Source of the DNA: Clostridiales bacterium
Lineage (GTDB): Bacteria > Bacillota > Clostridia > Saccharofermentanales > Saccharofermentanaceae
Assembly: GCA_017451265.1 (NCBI GenBank)
Contig: JAFSPU010000002.1
Location: 1-64,000 of the forward strand
Direction of reading: 5' to 3'
DNA length: 64,000 nucleotides
Part shown: positions 51,982 to 61,358 of the stretch, in pieces
Numbering within the stretch: position 1 is the first letter of the stretch
Layout of the letters: each line of letters starts with the position of its first letter
The notes under the pieces: model-generated
What the model saw: the letters and a program-made list of their open reading frames with translations, nothing else
The model's database searches: none
Told to the model about the DNA's origin: nothing
Position numbers and translations under genes: made by a program

Positions 51982-53481
51982 TCATTTACCTTCTGATAAT
52001 GCGGTCAGGCCCTTGCGGTCCGTCTTTCCGTTCGGCGTGAGCGGGAGCTTTTCAAGCTTATGGACCTTGGTAGGCACCATGTAACGCGGAAGCTTCTCCT
52101 TAAGGTAAGAAAGAAGCTCCTTCTCCTCCACACGACCTTCATAGTATAACTCAATTCTGTCTTTCTTCTTAAGGTACACGGCGCAGGAGTTTACGATGCC
52201 CTCCACGGAGTTTACGTCACACTCGATCTTGCCGAGTTCCACGCGGTGGCCCATGTGCTTGATCTGGAAGTCCTTACGGGAGACGAAGACAAGCTCTCCC
52301 CTCTCGTTTCTCCTCGCAATGTCACCTGTCTTGTAGATGAGCTCGGGGTACCTGTTGTTAAGCGGGTTCTGTACGAAAGCCGCGGAAGTTCTCTCGGGGT
52401 CCTGATAGTAGCCTAAGGTCACGCAGGTTCCTCTCATGCAGATCTCGCCCTCATCGGTTTCCTTGTTGTTCTCGTCGAGAAGGAAGATGTCGACATTTTC
52501 GAAGGGACGGCCGAGCGGGATAACGTCATCGTCCTCGAAGTCACGGTCAACCTCGTAATACATCGAAACGCCGGTGGTCTCCGTGGGTCCGTAAAGGTTG
52601 ATGTAGCGCACATCAGGCAGAGCCTTCTTCCACTTCCTGTACTGCTTTATCGGGAACACCTCGCCGCCGAAACCGACGATCTTAAGGTACTTGGGCAGCA
52701 CCTCATCAAGCGCGCCGAAAGCGGAGATCATGGTGAGTGCGGAAACTACCCAGCACAGCGTATTGATCTTGTACTCGTTAAGGAACTCCACGAGCTTTAA
52801 CGGGAACATGAACAGCGTGTGCGGAATTATCACGGTCTCGCAGCCAAGTTTGATGGTGGGGTAGATATCCTTGAGTGAAGCGTCAAAATAGAAAGGCGTC
52901 TGCGAACCGAATACAGTCTCCTCATCAAACCTCATAACATCGCAGAAAGACTCCACGTAGTCGATGAGGCTTCTGTGGCAGACGGCAACGCCCTTGGGGA
53001 TTCCGGTGGAACCTGATGTGTACATGATGTAGCACGGATCCGTGTCGATCATGGACGCGCGCACCTTGGCAAGTGCTTCCTCATCAGGAGCCTCGTTTCT
53101 TATCTTGCTCCAGGTGTAGATCTTAGCACCTCCCGCAAGTTCCAGCGCACTCTCTTTGGTGCCTTCATCGCAGATTACTGCGCGGGGCTGAAGGTTCTCA
53201 AAGATGAGCTTGATCCTCATCTGAGGCATCTCGTCGTCGATAGGAACATAGAAGCTGCCCGTCTCGAGCACGGCCATGAAAGCTGCGATCTCATCGGGCG
53301 TCTTGCTCATATAGACTGCCACCGGCTCACGCACGATGCCGTCCTTGAGAAGTGCGCTTCCGCCTCTTACTGCCTGCTCCTTAAGCCGGGCGAATGTGAG
53401 AGCTGTCTTCTCGTCCCTGAAGCTTACCTTCTCGGGGAAAGCCGCTGCGGTCTTATCAAGATAATCCAGGACTGTTCTCAT
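51982..53481 (-). CDS. DltA-like amino acid adenylating ligase
   Basis: The 499-residue enzyme has the ANL motifs YIMYTSGSTGIPKG, NLYGPTET, YKTGDIARR and, at the end, PLTPNGKTDRKG. Length and single-domain form match DltA, which loads D-alanine onto its carrier; another substrate cannot be excluded. Its start overlaps the stop of the third transglutaminase-like gene by 1 nt, which ties the two gene sets into one operon. Confidence 0.87.
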   Translation of the reverse strand: MRTVLDYLDKTAAAFPEKVSFRDEKTALTFARLKEQAVRGGSALLKDGIVREPVAVYMSKTPDEIAAFMAVLETGSFYVPIDDEMPQMRIKLIFENLQPRAVICDEGTKESALELAGGAKIYTWSKIRNEAPDEEALAKVRASMIDTDPCYIMYTSGSTGIPKGVAVCHRSLIDYVESFCDVMRFDEETVFGSQTPFYFDASLKDIYPTIKLGCETVIIPHTLFMFPLKLVEFLNEYKINTLCWVVSALTMISAFGALDEVLPKYLKIVGFGGEVFPIKQYRKWKKALPDVRYINLYGPTETTGVSMYYEVDRDFEDDDVIPLGRPFENVDIFLLDENNKETDEGEICMRGTCVTLGYYQDPERTSAAFVQNPLNNRYPELIYKTGDIARRNERGELVFVSRKDFQIKHMGHRVELGKIECDVNSVEGIVNSCAVYLKKKDRIELYYEGRVEEKELLSYLKEKLPRYMVPTKVHKLEKLPLTPNGKTDRKGLTALSEGK

Positions 53482-54764
53482 CAGTGTTCCTCCACTTCAA
53501 GTGTGTAATAGTTTACGTACTGCTGTACGGAATCCTGAGCTATATGTATCTCGGGGCCATACGCATCCACATCGTAACCGTGATCGCTGTGGTTCAGATC
53601 GTTATAGGCGTACATGAAGTAATAACCCTCATGGTAGTAAGCGTAGCATGCGTCGCAGTGGTACCAAAGGCCGTCTTCAAGCTGTACGAGGTTCCAGTAA
53701 TGAGGAGACCAGGTGATCGGATATCTTTCGACAAGCATGTTAGGAATGCCTGCCACATCAAGAAGAGCACGGCAGACTGCATAGTAAGTGAAGCAGTCAC
53801 CCTGATGAGTGGAGAAACCGTCGAAAGCACCTACAGTCCAGTCGGTCTTATCAGAAGTACCGATGTAGTGAATGTTGTTATGGCACCAGTTAAAGATCCT
53901 GAACGCCTTCTCGGTATCGGTCATATCCTCTTCGTAGATATTGTTCTGCTCGATGGCTCTTCTTGCCATGTCGTAGATGATCTCGGGATCATAATATCTG
54001 TCCGGCTTAACTCTCAAAGTGAGAGTAACCGTTACGGAAGCGGTGTTTCCGTTCTCATCTGTGGCATAGATAGTAACCGGGAACGAAGACGAGATATTTG
54101 TATTTACCGCTGAATTATCGACGTAGATCTCAGGGTTCGGATCATAATCGTCCGTTACCGTGATGCCATCGAGGTAAGAGATGTTGGATCCTACAAAGCC
54201 TTCGAGGTCATGAGCACCGTAGATAAGAGGAGCTGTGTGGTCGTCGATGACTGTGAAAGGAACATCGATTATCGTCTGATTTCCGGAAGGATCCGTAAGA
54301 GAAACCTGAAAGACATACTCTCCTCCCTGCGAAACGTCAGGCTCGGTAACATATGAGATCGTAACCGGAGCCAAATCATAGACATCAGTGACAGTATCTG
54401 AAGCCGCGGGAAGGTGATCGCAGTAGATCGTCTGAGGAACGGCAGTACCTGTGGGAGCCGTGGTATCGACTACGTTAAGGACGACAGACTGATGGAACTT
54501 GCCGAAAGCGATGATGAGCTTATATGAGCCCGGCACACTCGTATCGATGCCGGAGATATCGGTATAAAAACCCGACTTCGGAACAGGCGCAGAAAGAAAG
54601 TCCTCGAACACGATCGGCGTACCGGTCTCGATGGTGACTTCACGAATTATCTTGGAACTCTGAACAGCCTTGTAACCTAAAACAAAGCTTGCGGCTCCTG
54701 CGGCAAAACCCAGAACACCGGCACAAACATATATTAACAGCCTTCTCCAACTTCTTATCTTCAT
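53481..54764 (-). CDS. Transglutaminase-like membrane protein 3
   Basis: The 427-residue protein has one N-terminal helix (about 9-30), then Ig-like beta domains of the DUF5011 kind (about 35-250; DVPFTVIDDHTAPLIYG), and a transglutaminase-like domain (about 255-420). The catalytic set is visible: Cys in HQGDCFTYY, His in SPHYWNL and Asp in YHCDACY. The enzyme part is outside the cell and could crosslink, cleave or acylate proteins. It shares its layout with the two genes upstream. Confidence 0.85.
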   Translation of the reverse strand: MKIRSWRRLLIYVCAGVLGFAAGAASFVLGYKAVQSSKIIREVTIETGTPIVFEDFLSAPVPKSGFYTDISGIDTSVPGSYKLIIAFGKFHQSVVLNVVDTTAPTGTAVPQTIYCDHLPAASDTVTDVYDLAPVTISYVTEPDVSQGGEYVFQVSLTDPSGNQTIIDVPFTVIDDHTAPLIYGAHDLEGFVGSNISYLDGITVTDDYDPNPEIYVDNSAVNTNISSSFPVTIYATDENGNTASVTVTLTLRVKPDRYYDPEIIYDMARRAIEQNNIYEEDMTDTEKAFRIFNWCHNNIHYIGTSDKTDWTVGAFDGFSTHQGDCFTYYAVCRALLDVAGIPNMLVERYPITWSPHYWNLVQLEDGLWYHCDACYAYYHEGYYFMYAYNDLNHSDHGYDVDAYGPEIHIAQDSVQQYVNYYTLEVEEH

Positions 54765-56110
54765 TCGTTTTCTCCCGTGACAGTCAGGGTCTCATAATCG
54801 AGCATGTCCTGAACAGATTCGGTCGCAACGATGACGCCGTCAGGCAGGGTCGCAGGATCGTAACTGTTGTTCGAAGGATCGAGCTCAGCATCCGTATACA
54901 TGAAGATAAACGTGATGTCCGTCATGCTTAAGAACACGCATGCATCGCAGTGATACCAGAGGCCGTCGATATTTATGAGATTCCAGTAGTGACTGGATAT
55001 ATTTATCGGATAGCGCTCCACAGTGATGCTCTCTATGCCCATTGCGCCGTACATTGCGCGGCACATGGCCATATAGTTGAAGCAGTCGCCGTACATAGTC
55101 GTGAGTGCATCGTAAGCACCTGCAGTCCAGTCGCACTTATTGGAATCCATCATATAGTGGATGTGTGTGCTGACCCATGCAGTGATCCTGAAAGCCTGCT
55201 CCATCTGACTCATGGAATCGTCGCAGATATCGTTGTCCTCGATTATCTGGCGTGCGAGCTCATAAAGCTCTTCAGGCTCGTAGTAGCGCTCAGGCTTGAT
55301 GCGCATGTGAATTGTCACGGTAACGGAAGTGGAATTACCCTGCTCGTCCGTCGCCGTGTATGTAACGGGATAGTATCCCTCCTCAGTGACGTTGACCCCG
55401 GAAGTATCGACTTCAAGAACGGGGTTTTCGTCGTAGTCATCAGTTACCGTGATGCCGTCCATGTAGGCGATGGCATCACCTATGAAAGCCTCGAAGTCAT
55501 GCGCGCCGTAGATGAGCGGAGCCGTGTGGTCATCGATCACCGTGAAAGGCACATTGATAATGGTCTCATTACCGTAAGCATCCGTGATCTTCACGGGCAC
55601 ATCATAGGAACCGCCCTCCAGGATCTCAGGCATCTGCTGCGCATAAGAAACCGTGCAGGCGGAAAGGTCATAGATATTCGTAACCGTATCCTCAGGTGCC
55701 GGCAGACCGTCAGTGTAGATAGTCTGGGGAACAGCCTCCGCAGCAGGAGCCGTGGTATCGACGATATTAAGGACGACGTCTCTCATAACTTTGATCCTGT
55801 CTCCTGCACTTACCTTCAGTCCGTAAGATGCAGGCACAGTGGTATCGATGCCGGAGATGTCAGTTACAAACACGCCATTGCTGATATTGCCCTGAGTGAA
55901 CAAAGTCACATCAATGGGAGAACCCGCCTCGATCGTTACTTCAGGCAGGATCTTGGAGACAAGATGATGCTTATAAAGACGGAATCCCATGAAGCCGATG
56001 CCGATAAGCAGCACGATGATAATGATGGCGTAGTTAGCCTTACGGCCGCGCTCCCTCACGATCCTCTCGGGTGTCTTTATCTGTTTACGTTCGCCTTCGT
56101 GCTTTCTCAT
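54761..56110 (-). CDS. Transglutaminase-like membrane protein 2
   Basis: The 449-residue protein has a basic cytoplasmic N-terminus (about 1-25), one helix (about 27-46), Ig-like domains (about 50-275) and the transglutaminase-like domain (about 280-440). Cys (YGDCFNYM), His (SSHYWNL) and Asp (YHCDACV) are kept. This copy differs most from the others in the catalytic region (AMCRAMYGAMG). It overlaps gene 1 by 1 nt and gene 3 by 4 nt. Confidence 0.85.
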   Translation of the reverse strand: MRKHEGERKQIKTPERIVRERGRKANYAIIIIVLLIGIGFMGFRLYKHHLVSKILPEVTIEAGSPIDVTLFTQGNISNGVFVTDISGIDTTVPASYGLKVSAGDRIKVMRDVVLNIVDTTAPAAEAVPQTIYTDGLPAPEDTVTNIYDLSACTVSYAQQMPEILEGGSYDVPVKITDAYGNETIINVPFTVIDDHTAPLIYGAHDFEAFIGDAIAYMDGITVTDDYDENPVLEVDTSGVNVTEEGYYPVTYTATDEQGNSTSVTVTIHMRIKPERYYEPEELYELARQIIEDNDICDDSMSQMEQAFRITAWVSTHIHYMMDSNKCDWTAGAYDALTTMYGDCFNYMAMCRAMYGAMGIESITVERYPINISSHYWNLINIDGLWYHCDACVFLSMTDITFIFMYTDAELDPSNNSYDPATLPDGVIVATESVQDMLDYETLTVTGENE

Positions 56111-57465
56111 TATTCGTCTGTGTCTTCCATTGTTAAGTTAGTAAAGTCGAGCCTGTCCTGAACGGATACAGAAGCTCTGGGCGGAACCGTGGCTCCGTTA
56201 AATTCATGGTGGTGATCAAGCTCGGAATCGATCTGCATGAACACATATCCCGATACATCCATGAAGCTGCATGCATCGCAGTGGTACCACTGACCGTCGA
56301 TCTTGATGAGGTTCCAGTAATGCGGTGAGGAAGTGATGGGATATCTTTCCACTCTCACGTTCTCGATGCCTGCCACATCCAGCATGGCTCTGCACACTGC
56401 GTAATATGTGTAGCAGTCGCCGGTATGCGTATCGAAGCCGTCAACTGCGGCGATGGTCCAGTCCGACTTGTCAGAGGTGCCCGTGTAGCCGATATTGCGG
56501 TGGGCCCACTCGAATATCCTGAAAGCAACCTCAACGTCAGTGAAGCTCTCAATGGGCTCGCCGCCTAACACCTGGTTGTAAAGCACGTCTGCGGCGTAAC
56601 CGTAGACCTCGCTTCTTTCCAGAAAAGCCGTGGGCATGACCTCAAGGATGAGGTCTGCAGTCTTGGAGACAGAGTTGCCGTGGGCATCGGTGGCGGTGTA
56701 TGTGATGGTGTACACGCCTGCGGTCTCGTTATCGACCTGGGACAGATCGACCTGCACAGAAGGCTCGGGATCGAAGTCATCAGTTACCTCCACGCCCTCC
56801 AGGTAGGAAGCAGTTCCGCCGACATAAGCGTAAACGCACTCGGGAACCGTGAGTGAAGGTGCCGTGGTGTCAGCAGTTACCTCGAAGGGCACATTGATCA
56901 CGGTCTCGTTGCCGTAAGGGTCTGAAAGCTTCACGGGGACTTCATAGAAACCGCCCTCCAAAGGCGCCTCCATGGGGTTTACGTAAGCTACCGTGACTGC
57001 TGCAAGGTCATATACATCCGTGACCGTATCGCAAGCCTCAGGGACATCGTCCTGGAAGATCACCTGGGGCACTGCAGTTCCTGTGGGAGCAGTGGTGTCC
57101 ACGATATCAAGAACGGCGTCTCTTATTACGCCGAAAGTCTTCACCTTGATCCCGTAGGAACCGGGAACCATGTTGTCGATGAGGGAAACATCAGTAACCA
57201 GGCAAGTGCCGGGAACCTGCTCGCTTACGAACAGGCCGAGCGTAACGTCAGTGCCGGTCTCGATGACTACATGCTCATTAAGGCAGTCTCTTACCTTGCC
57301 GTAATACATGAAGCCATAAAGCGCATCCGCAGCCACGAAAAGAACTGCCACTACTAAAAGCAGTGCGTTAACAGTAGAAAACCCAAGTTTCTTTCCGGCT
57401 GTCATCTGGCCCTTTATACTCCTCAAAACCGCATACTTCCTTTTTTCCACGTTAGATTTTAACAC
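56110..57465 (-). CDS. Transglutaminase-like membrane protein 1
   Basis: The 451-residue protein has a cytoplasmic segment (about 1-28), one helix (about 30-53), Ig-like domains and a transglutaminase-like domain with Cys (HTGDCYTYY), His (SPHYWNL) and Asp (YHCDACSF). It is the first gene of the operon. The start is uncertain: GTG at 57465 has no binding site, GTG at 57450 and ATG at 57405 are alternatives. A -10-like TATAAT on the minus strand (57487-57492) overlaps the divergent one. Confidence 0.83.
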   Translation of the reverse strand: MLKSNVEKRKYAVLRSIKGQMTAGKKLGFSTVNALLLVVAVLFVAADALYGFMYYGKVRDCLNEHVVIETGTDVTLGLFVSEQVPGTCLVTDVSLIDNMVPGSYGIKVKTFGVIRDAVLDIVDTTAPTGTAVPQVIFQDDVPEACDTVTDVYDLAAVTVAYVNPMEAPLEGGFYEVPVKLSDPYGNETVINVPFEVTADTTAPSLTVPECVYAYVGGTASYLEGVEVTDDFDPEPSVQVDLSQVDNETAGVYTITYTATDAHGNSVSKTADLILEVMPTAFLERSEVYGYAADVLYNQVLGGEPIESFTDVEVAFRIFEWAHRNIGYTGTSDKSDWTIAAVDGFDTHTGDCYTYYAVCRAMLDVAGIENVRVERYPITSSPHYWNLIKIDGQWYHCDACSFMDVSGYVFMQIDSELDHHHEFNGATVPPRASVSVQDRLDFTNLTMEDTDE

Positions 57466-57486
57466 TCAAAAAACGAAATGCCATAT

Positions 57487-57494
57487 ATTATAAT
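57487..57494. promoter_or_regulatory. Overlapping divergent -10 boxes
   Basis: TATAAT on the plus strand (57489-57494) is 6 nt before the ATG at 57501, so its predicted +1 is that A. TATAAT on the minus strand (57487-57492) faces the transglutaminase operon. The two boxes share four bases, so polymerases would exclude each other. Confidence 0.55.
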
Positions 57495-57500
57495 TTACAT

Positions 57501-58421
57501 ATGCGCGACAAGGATATTGCTTCAAAATATGAAAACTGCCTAATATGCCCCCGAAAATGCGGCGTAAACCGTGTTACGGGCGGACGCGGCGTCTGCGGCA
57601 TGGGAAACCTGCCCCTCGTCAACATCTACACCCTGCATTACGGCGAAGAGCCCGTAATCTCCGGGACTCAGGGGAGCGGCACCGTTTTTTTCGAAGGATG
57701 CAGCCTTAAGTGCATTTTCTGCCAAAACTACGACATCTCCCATAACGAGACAGGAAAGGGCACGGCTTACGACGCCGAGGGGCTCGCGCGGATCTACCTG
57801 GAACTGCAGGAAAAACGCGCCCATAACATAAACCTCGTCACCGCGGGGCACTTCATCCCTACTGTCGTGGAATCGATACGAATCGCACGTGAGGACGGCC
57901 TTACGATACCTGTGGCCTTTAACTCGGGTGGATATGAATCCGTGGACTCACTTAAGCTTCTGGACGGGCTCATAGACATATACATGCCGGACATGAAGTT
58001 CTTCTCTTCTCCCCTGTCACAGAAGCTTTGCAGGGCACGTGATTATTACGAAGTCTGCTGTGCGGCGCTGGATGAGATGTACCGCCAGACAGGCCCCGCC
58101 GTTATAGACAGCGACGGCCTCATGAAGAAGGGCATGATCGTAAGACACCTGATGCTTCCGGGGCAGCTTTTCGACACCAAGAAAGTGCTCGATTACCTGT
58201 GCGGCCGCTTCGGCAATGACATCTATATCAGCCTCATGAACCAGTACACACCATTCGATTACAAGTACCCGGACATGAAGCTTCCTGATTTTCTGCAAAG
58301 AAAACTGCCGCAGGGCCATTACGCGGCTGCGGCAGAATATTTGTCGATATTAGGCCAGGAGAACGCATTCATCCAGGAGGATGCCTCCGGAGAAGAGCTT
58401 CTCCCCGACTTTAAGACATGA
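57501..58421 (+). CDS. Radical SAM protein (PflA-activase-like)
   Basis: The 306-residue enzyme has the CxxxCxxC cluster motif in CSLKCIFCQN and an N-terminal Cys-rich segment (CLICPRKCGVN ... GVCGMG) seen in PflA-related proteins. It should cleave SAM to a radical and modify a partner, which is not encoded nearby. No ribosome binding site precedes the ATG, and a TATAAT 6 nt upstream suggests leaderless translation. Confidence 0.87.
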   Translation: MRDKDIASKYENCLICPRKCGVNRVTGGRGVCGMGNLPLVNIYTLHYGEEPVISGTQGSGTVFFEGCSLKCIFCQNYDISHNETGKGTAYDAEGLARIYLELQEKRAHNINLVTAGHFIPTVVESIRIAREDGLTIPVAFNSGGYESVDSLKLLDGLIDIYMPDMKFFSSPLSQKLCRARDYYEVCCAALDEMYRQTGPAVIDSDGLMKKGMIVRHLMLPGQLFDTKKVLDYLCGRFGNDIYISLMNQYTPFDYKYPDMKLPDFLQRKLPQGHYAAAAEYLSILGQENAFIQEDASGEELLPDFKT

Positions 58422-58739
58422 TCACAAAGCAGAATCGATGAACTGCTTGATGGCGGGAAGCGGCTTGAAGCCAAGGGATTCAGAAACGATCTCACCATTT
58501 CTAAACAGCTTTACCGCGGGTATGCTTGATACACCGTAGGAAGCTGCAAGGTCTGTGCTGTCATCGACATTGCAATTGCAGAATTTGACGTTATCATACT
58601 CACCGGAAAGCTGGTCGATGACGGGTCCGAGCATCTTACAGGGACCGCACCAGGGAGCCCAGAAATCTACAAGGACGAGACCCTGTGCCTCCAGCACTTC
58701 GGACTTGAAATTATCATTATTTACAGCAACAACTGCCAT
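58422..58739 (-). CDS. trxA: Thioredoxin
   Basis: From the ATG at 58739, which follows GGAGGT, the protein has 105 residues, normal for thioredoxin; an upstream in-frame start would add 17 residues of promoter sequence. The active site WCGPC (Cys31, Cys34) and the cis-Pro segment GVSSIPAVKLF are present. A TATAAT on the minus strand (58768-58773) lies in the gap and gives it its own promoter. Confidence 0.95.
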   Translation of the reverse strand: MAVVAVNNDNFKSEVLEAQGLVLVDFWAPWCGPCKMLGPVIDQLSGEYDNVKFCNCNVDDSTDLAASYGVSSIPAVKLFRNGEIVSESLGFKPLPAIKQFIDSAL

Positions 58740-58790
58740 ATGATCACCTCCGATATGTGTTTTGTCCATTATAACAGCTAACAGGCGCAA

Positions 58791-59801
58791 TTAGAATGGT
58801 GATGGCATCTCGCTGATGTATTCCGTGGGAACGCCTAAGATCTCGCAGATCTGGCGCGCTGCAAACCTGTCTCCCCTGGCGTAATAGTCATACGCGGGCT
58901 CAGTGTCGTAGCAGTAATTGGAGATGCTCTCGATGTCGTAGCCAAGCCTGTTGGCGTAAAGCGCTGCCACCACGTTGTAGTCCGCCTGGCCCCACCTCAT
59001 GTGGTAGCTTGAAGTTACGATGGTGATGGAGTGCACGTCGTTATCGCGCAGCATTGCGAAGGTATTGAGCGCATTGTCGGCAGTGGTAAGAGCGCGCTCG
59101 TCCGCAAGTATACGCGCGGAGTCGATGCCGCAGGTTTCCACGAGATAATCGCGCATGAGTCCCGCCTCTGTATTGCCCTCGGTGTTGTTCGGACCAGTGG
59201 CGCCGCCGGAACAGACTATAAAAGCCTGCGGGTACGCATGTGCCAGTGAAGCCGCTGCCTCGAGACGACCTACAAGCTCGTCCTGCATCTGCCCGTTACT
59301 AAGCTCATAGCCCAGGATGACGATGGCGTGGGAAGCGCTGTCAGGGATGCCGGAGCCCACAAGCTCGGGAGCATTGTCCTCGCCTTGATAGAGGTTAAGC
59401 GTGTAGCCGGGATCAAGGTAGACTTCACACCAGTTATCCACGATTCTTTCTGCAAGCTCATAATCCGCCTGACTTATTGACTGTATGTTGCTCAGAGCCT
59501 CGTCTATCGCCGCATCGGTCTCTTCACCGGGAGACTCATAAGCATTAACGAGGACCGTCATAAGATGGCTTATGTTCTGCGCATTGTCAGGATCTATGGC
59601 AGGTTCGTCGAAGATCGAAGGCTCGCGCGGCTGGATCACGGGTGCCAGAGGCTCTTCGGTCTGTGCAGGATGTGCAGTTTCAGTTACTGCAGCGGTCTGC
59701 TGAATCGTCTCTTCGGTTCCTTCTGTCTTCTGACTGCATGAGCAAAAGGACAGCATAAGTCCTGCAGCCAGTGCCAATGCGACTATTCTTTTGTTTTTCA
59801 T
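58791..59801 (-). CDS. YdcF/ElyC-like DUF218 lipoprotein
   Basis: The 336-residue protein has a lipoprotein signal ending near Cys21-23 (SFCSCS), a Glu/Pro linker, and a DUF218 domain (about 155-325; HAIVILGYEL, IVCSGGATG, EGNTEAGLM, VTSSYHM). DUF218 proteins such as ElyC and SanA affect envelope integrity. It begins 2 nt after the stop of the SGNH lipoprotein gene, so both are made together. Confidence 0.83.
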   Translation of the reverse strand: MKNKRIVALALAAGLMLSFCSCSQKTEGTEETIQQTAAVTETAHPAQTEEPLAPVIQPREPSIFDEPAIDPDNAQNISHLMTVLVNAYESPGEETDAAIDEALSNIQSISQADYELAERIVDNWCEVYLDPGYTLNLYQGEDNAPELVGSGIPDSASHAIVILGYELSNGQMQDELVGRLEAAASLAHAYPQAFIVCSGGATGPNNTEGNTEAGLMRDYLVETCGIDSARILADERALTTADNALNTFAMLRDNDVHSITIVTSSYHMRWGQADYNVVAALYANRLGYDIESISNYCYDTEPAYDYYARGDRFAARQICEILGVPTEYISEMPSPF

Positions 59802-59803
59802 GA

Positions 59804-60514
59804 TCAGTAACCCAGGCTCTGATAGAGCATTACGTTGTTATAGATGAGATTGGCGATCAGTTCATATGTCTGGTTGTCATAATGAAGACCGTCAACCGTG
59901 CCGAAACCGGCTTCTCTTAAGAAAGAGCAAGTATCGATCCACTTGCATGTGGAAGGAAGGCTGTCTGAAAGCTGTACATTGAAGTAATCGATGTCGCCGT
60001 TCATGCTGGCGTAGGAGCCCGATGTGGGATTAACCGAGACGACATAGATATGATTATCGAAGCAGAAATCCTCAGGGAGACGCTGGAAGAACTCGATGTA
60101 TTCATCTACATGAGCCAGATCGTTGACGCCGAGGTTAAAGACGATGTTCTTATTCTCCAGGCCGAGGATCTGATCATAATGCGCCATGAGGAACGAATAC
60201 CCTACGCCGATTTCCGCGATGGTATCAAGGTCGAGAACCTGCCCCATACCTACTGTTCTGGAATCGCCGATAAATACGAAGTCACTGAAGTCCAAACTCT
60301 CTGTAGCCATATAAAGATCCGTAGTTTCTGATGTGTCTGCAGATTCAACAGAGACCGAGATGGTGTCCGGATTGTTATTATTCTGCGCGCCCGGAGCTGT
60401 GGTGGGAGGCGTAAATGTGGCCTCAGGTGCTACCAAAGAACAACCTGTCAGTACAACTGAGCTGCTGACTGCGATAACACAAATAATCTTGGCAATAAAT
60501 CTAGAGATTCTCAC
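59804..60514 (-). CDS. SGNH/GDSL-type lipoprotein
   Basis: From the GTG at 60514 the protein has 236 residues. I prefer this start: AGGGGG lies about 8 nt upstream, and an extended -10 (60540-60548) places transcription start at or after the ATG at 60535. The signal ends at the lipobox LTGC. The SGNH blocks are FIGDSRTVG, NLGVNDLAH and DGLHYDN. It is probably an esterase or deacetylase of the cell surface. Confidence 0.82.
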   Translation of the reverse strand: MRISRFIAKIICVIAVSSSVVLTGCSLVAPEATFTPPTTAPGAQNNNNPDTISVSVESADTSETTDLYMATESLDFSDFVFIGDSRTVGMGQVLDLDTIAEIGVGYSFLMAHYDQILGLENKNIVFNLGVNDLAHVDEYIEFFQRLPEDFCFDNHIYVVSVNPTSGSYASMNGDIDYFNVQLSDSLPSTCKWIDTCSFLREAGFGTVDGLHYDNQTYELIANLIYNNVMLYQSLGY

Positions 60515-60539
60515 TTCAATGCCCCCTGCCTTCATGTGG

Positions 60540-60548
60540 ATTATAGCA
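60540..60548 (-). promoter_or_regulatory. Extended -10 promoter of the SGNH-YdcF unit
   Basis: On the minus strand this reads TGC-TATAAT. It is only 4 nt before an in-frame ATG, so the transcript would begin within or after that codon, which fixes the start at the GTG downstream. Confidence 0.6.
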
Positions 60549-60566
60549 CAACCGAAGTGAGGGTAA

Positions 60567-60598
60567 TAAAAAACTCGCTCCGCATAAGCGAAGCGAGT
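60567..60598 (-). terminator. Terminator of tRNA-Gly
   Basis: On the minus strand ACTCGCTTCGC and GCGGAGCGAGT pair as an 11-bp stem with one mismatch and a 4-nt loop, followed by TTTTTT. Confidence 0.88.
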
Positions 60599-60604
60599 AT
60601 TTGG

Positions 60605-60679
60605 TGGAGCGGGATACGAGACTTGAACTCGCGACTTTCACCTTGGCAAGGTGACACTCTACCACTGAGTTAATCCCGC
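60605..60679 (-). tRNA. tRNA-Gly (anticodon GCC)
   Basis: The acceptor stem GCGGGAT/ATCCCGC, the D-arm CTCAGTGGTAGAG, the anticodon arm CACCTTGCCAAGGTG and the T-arm GCGAGTTCAAGTCTCGT are complete, and CCA is encoded. Length is 75 nt. Confidence 0.97.
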
Positions 60680-60704
60680 GTGCCTGATTATTATATGAGC
60701 GAGG

Positions 60705-61358
60705 TCATGTTTTGTCAACAACTAATTCTCTAAGTGATGAAATGATTTTGGAACCGGCCGGAGAATGCCTTAAAACATCGTCTTTATCCATCCTCGTCCA
60801 GTCCACCAGAGCGAACCTCGCGCCCGCATTTTTGGCGCACAGGGCATCAGGCAGAGCATCTCCCACATAGATCACCCTGCTCATGTCGGTTATGCCGAGC
60901 TTACCTGCAGCCACGATCAGCGGCTCCCCGTCAGGCTTATGTTTCTCGGTATCATCTTTACATATATAAACATCGAAGAAATCGAAAAGGCCCTTGAACT
61001 CAAGCGTAACGTCAGCAGCGCGGTGACGCTTGCTTGTCACCACTCCCTGCCGCATGCCGGTCTGCTTAATGAAGTTAAGATCATCGATGATGCCCGGAAA
61101 CATGGGGATGGCATCCTGATCCAAAAGCATGTGGTTATAAACGAGGTACGAGTCCAGAAGCTTCTGCTTCGTTTCCTCGTCATGCATGGAAAAAGTGTCC
61201 GGAAGAGGTCGCCCGATATAACTCATAAGATCTTCATCGGACCTCGGGCATTCGCCGAAGACTTCATCATAAGCGTGCTTAAAGCAGCTCATGATAAGCG
61301 GGATGGAATCCCATATGGTTCCGTCAAGATCATAAAGAATAAGATCGATATCTGTCAT
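60705..61358 (-). CDS. HAD-family phosphatase (PGP/PpaX-like)
   Basis: The 217-residue enzyme has HAD motif I (YDLDGTIWDS), motif II (VVTSKR), the motif III Lys and motif IV (VIYVGDALPD). It has a helical cap and resembles phosphoglycolate phosphatase or the pyrophosphatase PpaX. The substrate is uncertain. It overlaps the SGNH lipoprotein gene upstream by 4 nt. Confidence 0.85.
   Translation of the reverse strand: MTDIDLILYDLDGTIWDSIPLIMSCFKHAYDEVFGECPRSDEDLMSYIGRPLPDTFSMHDEETKQKLLDSYLVYNHMLLDQDAIPMFPGIIDDLNFIKQTGMRQGVVTSKRHRAADVTLEFKGLFDFFDVYICKDDTEKHKPDGEPLIVAAGKLGITDMSRVIYVGDALPDALCAKNAGARFALVDWTRMDKDDVLRHSPAGSKIISSLRELVVDKT

Noticed and set aside
54950..56161. 403-codon open frame opposite the second transglutaminase-like gene
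   Set aside because: It is antisense to a well-supported coding gene and has no recognisable domain or ribosome binding site.
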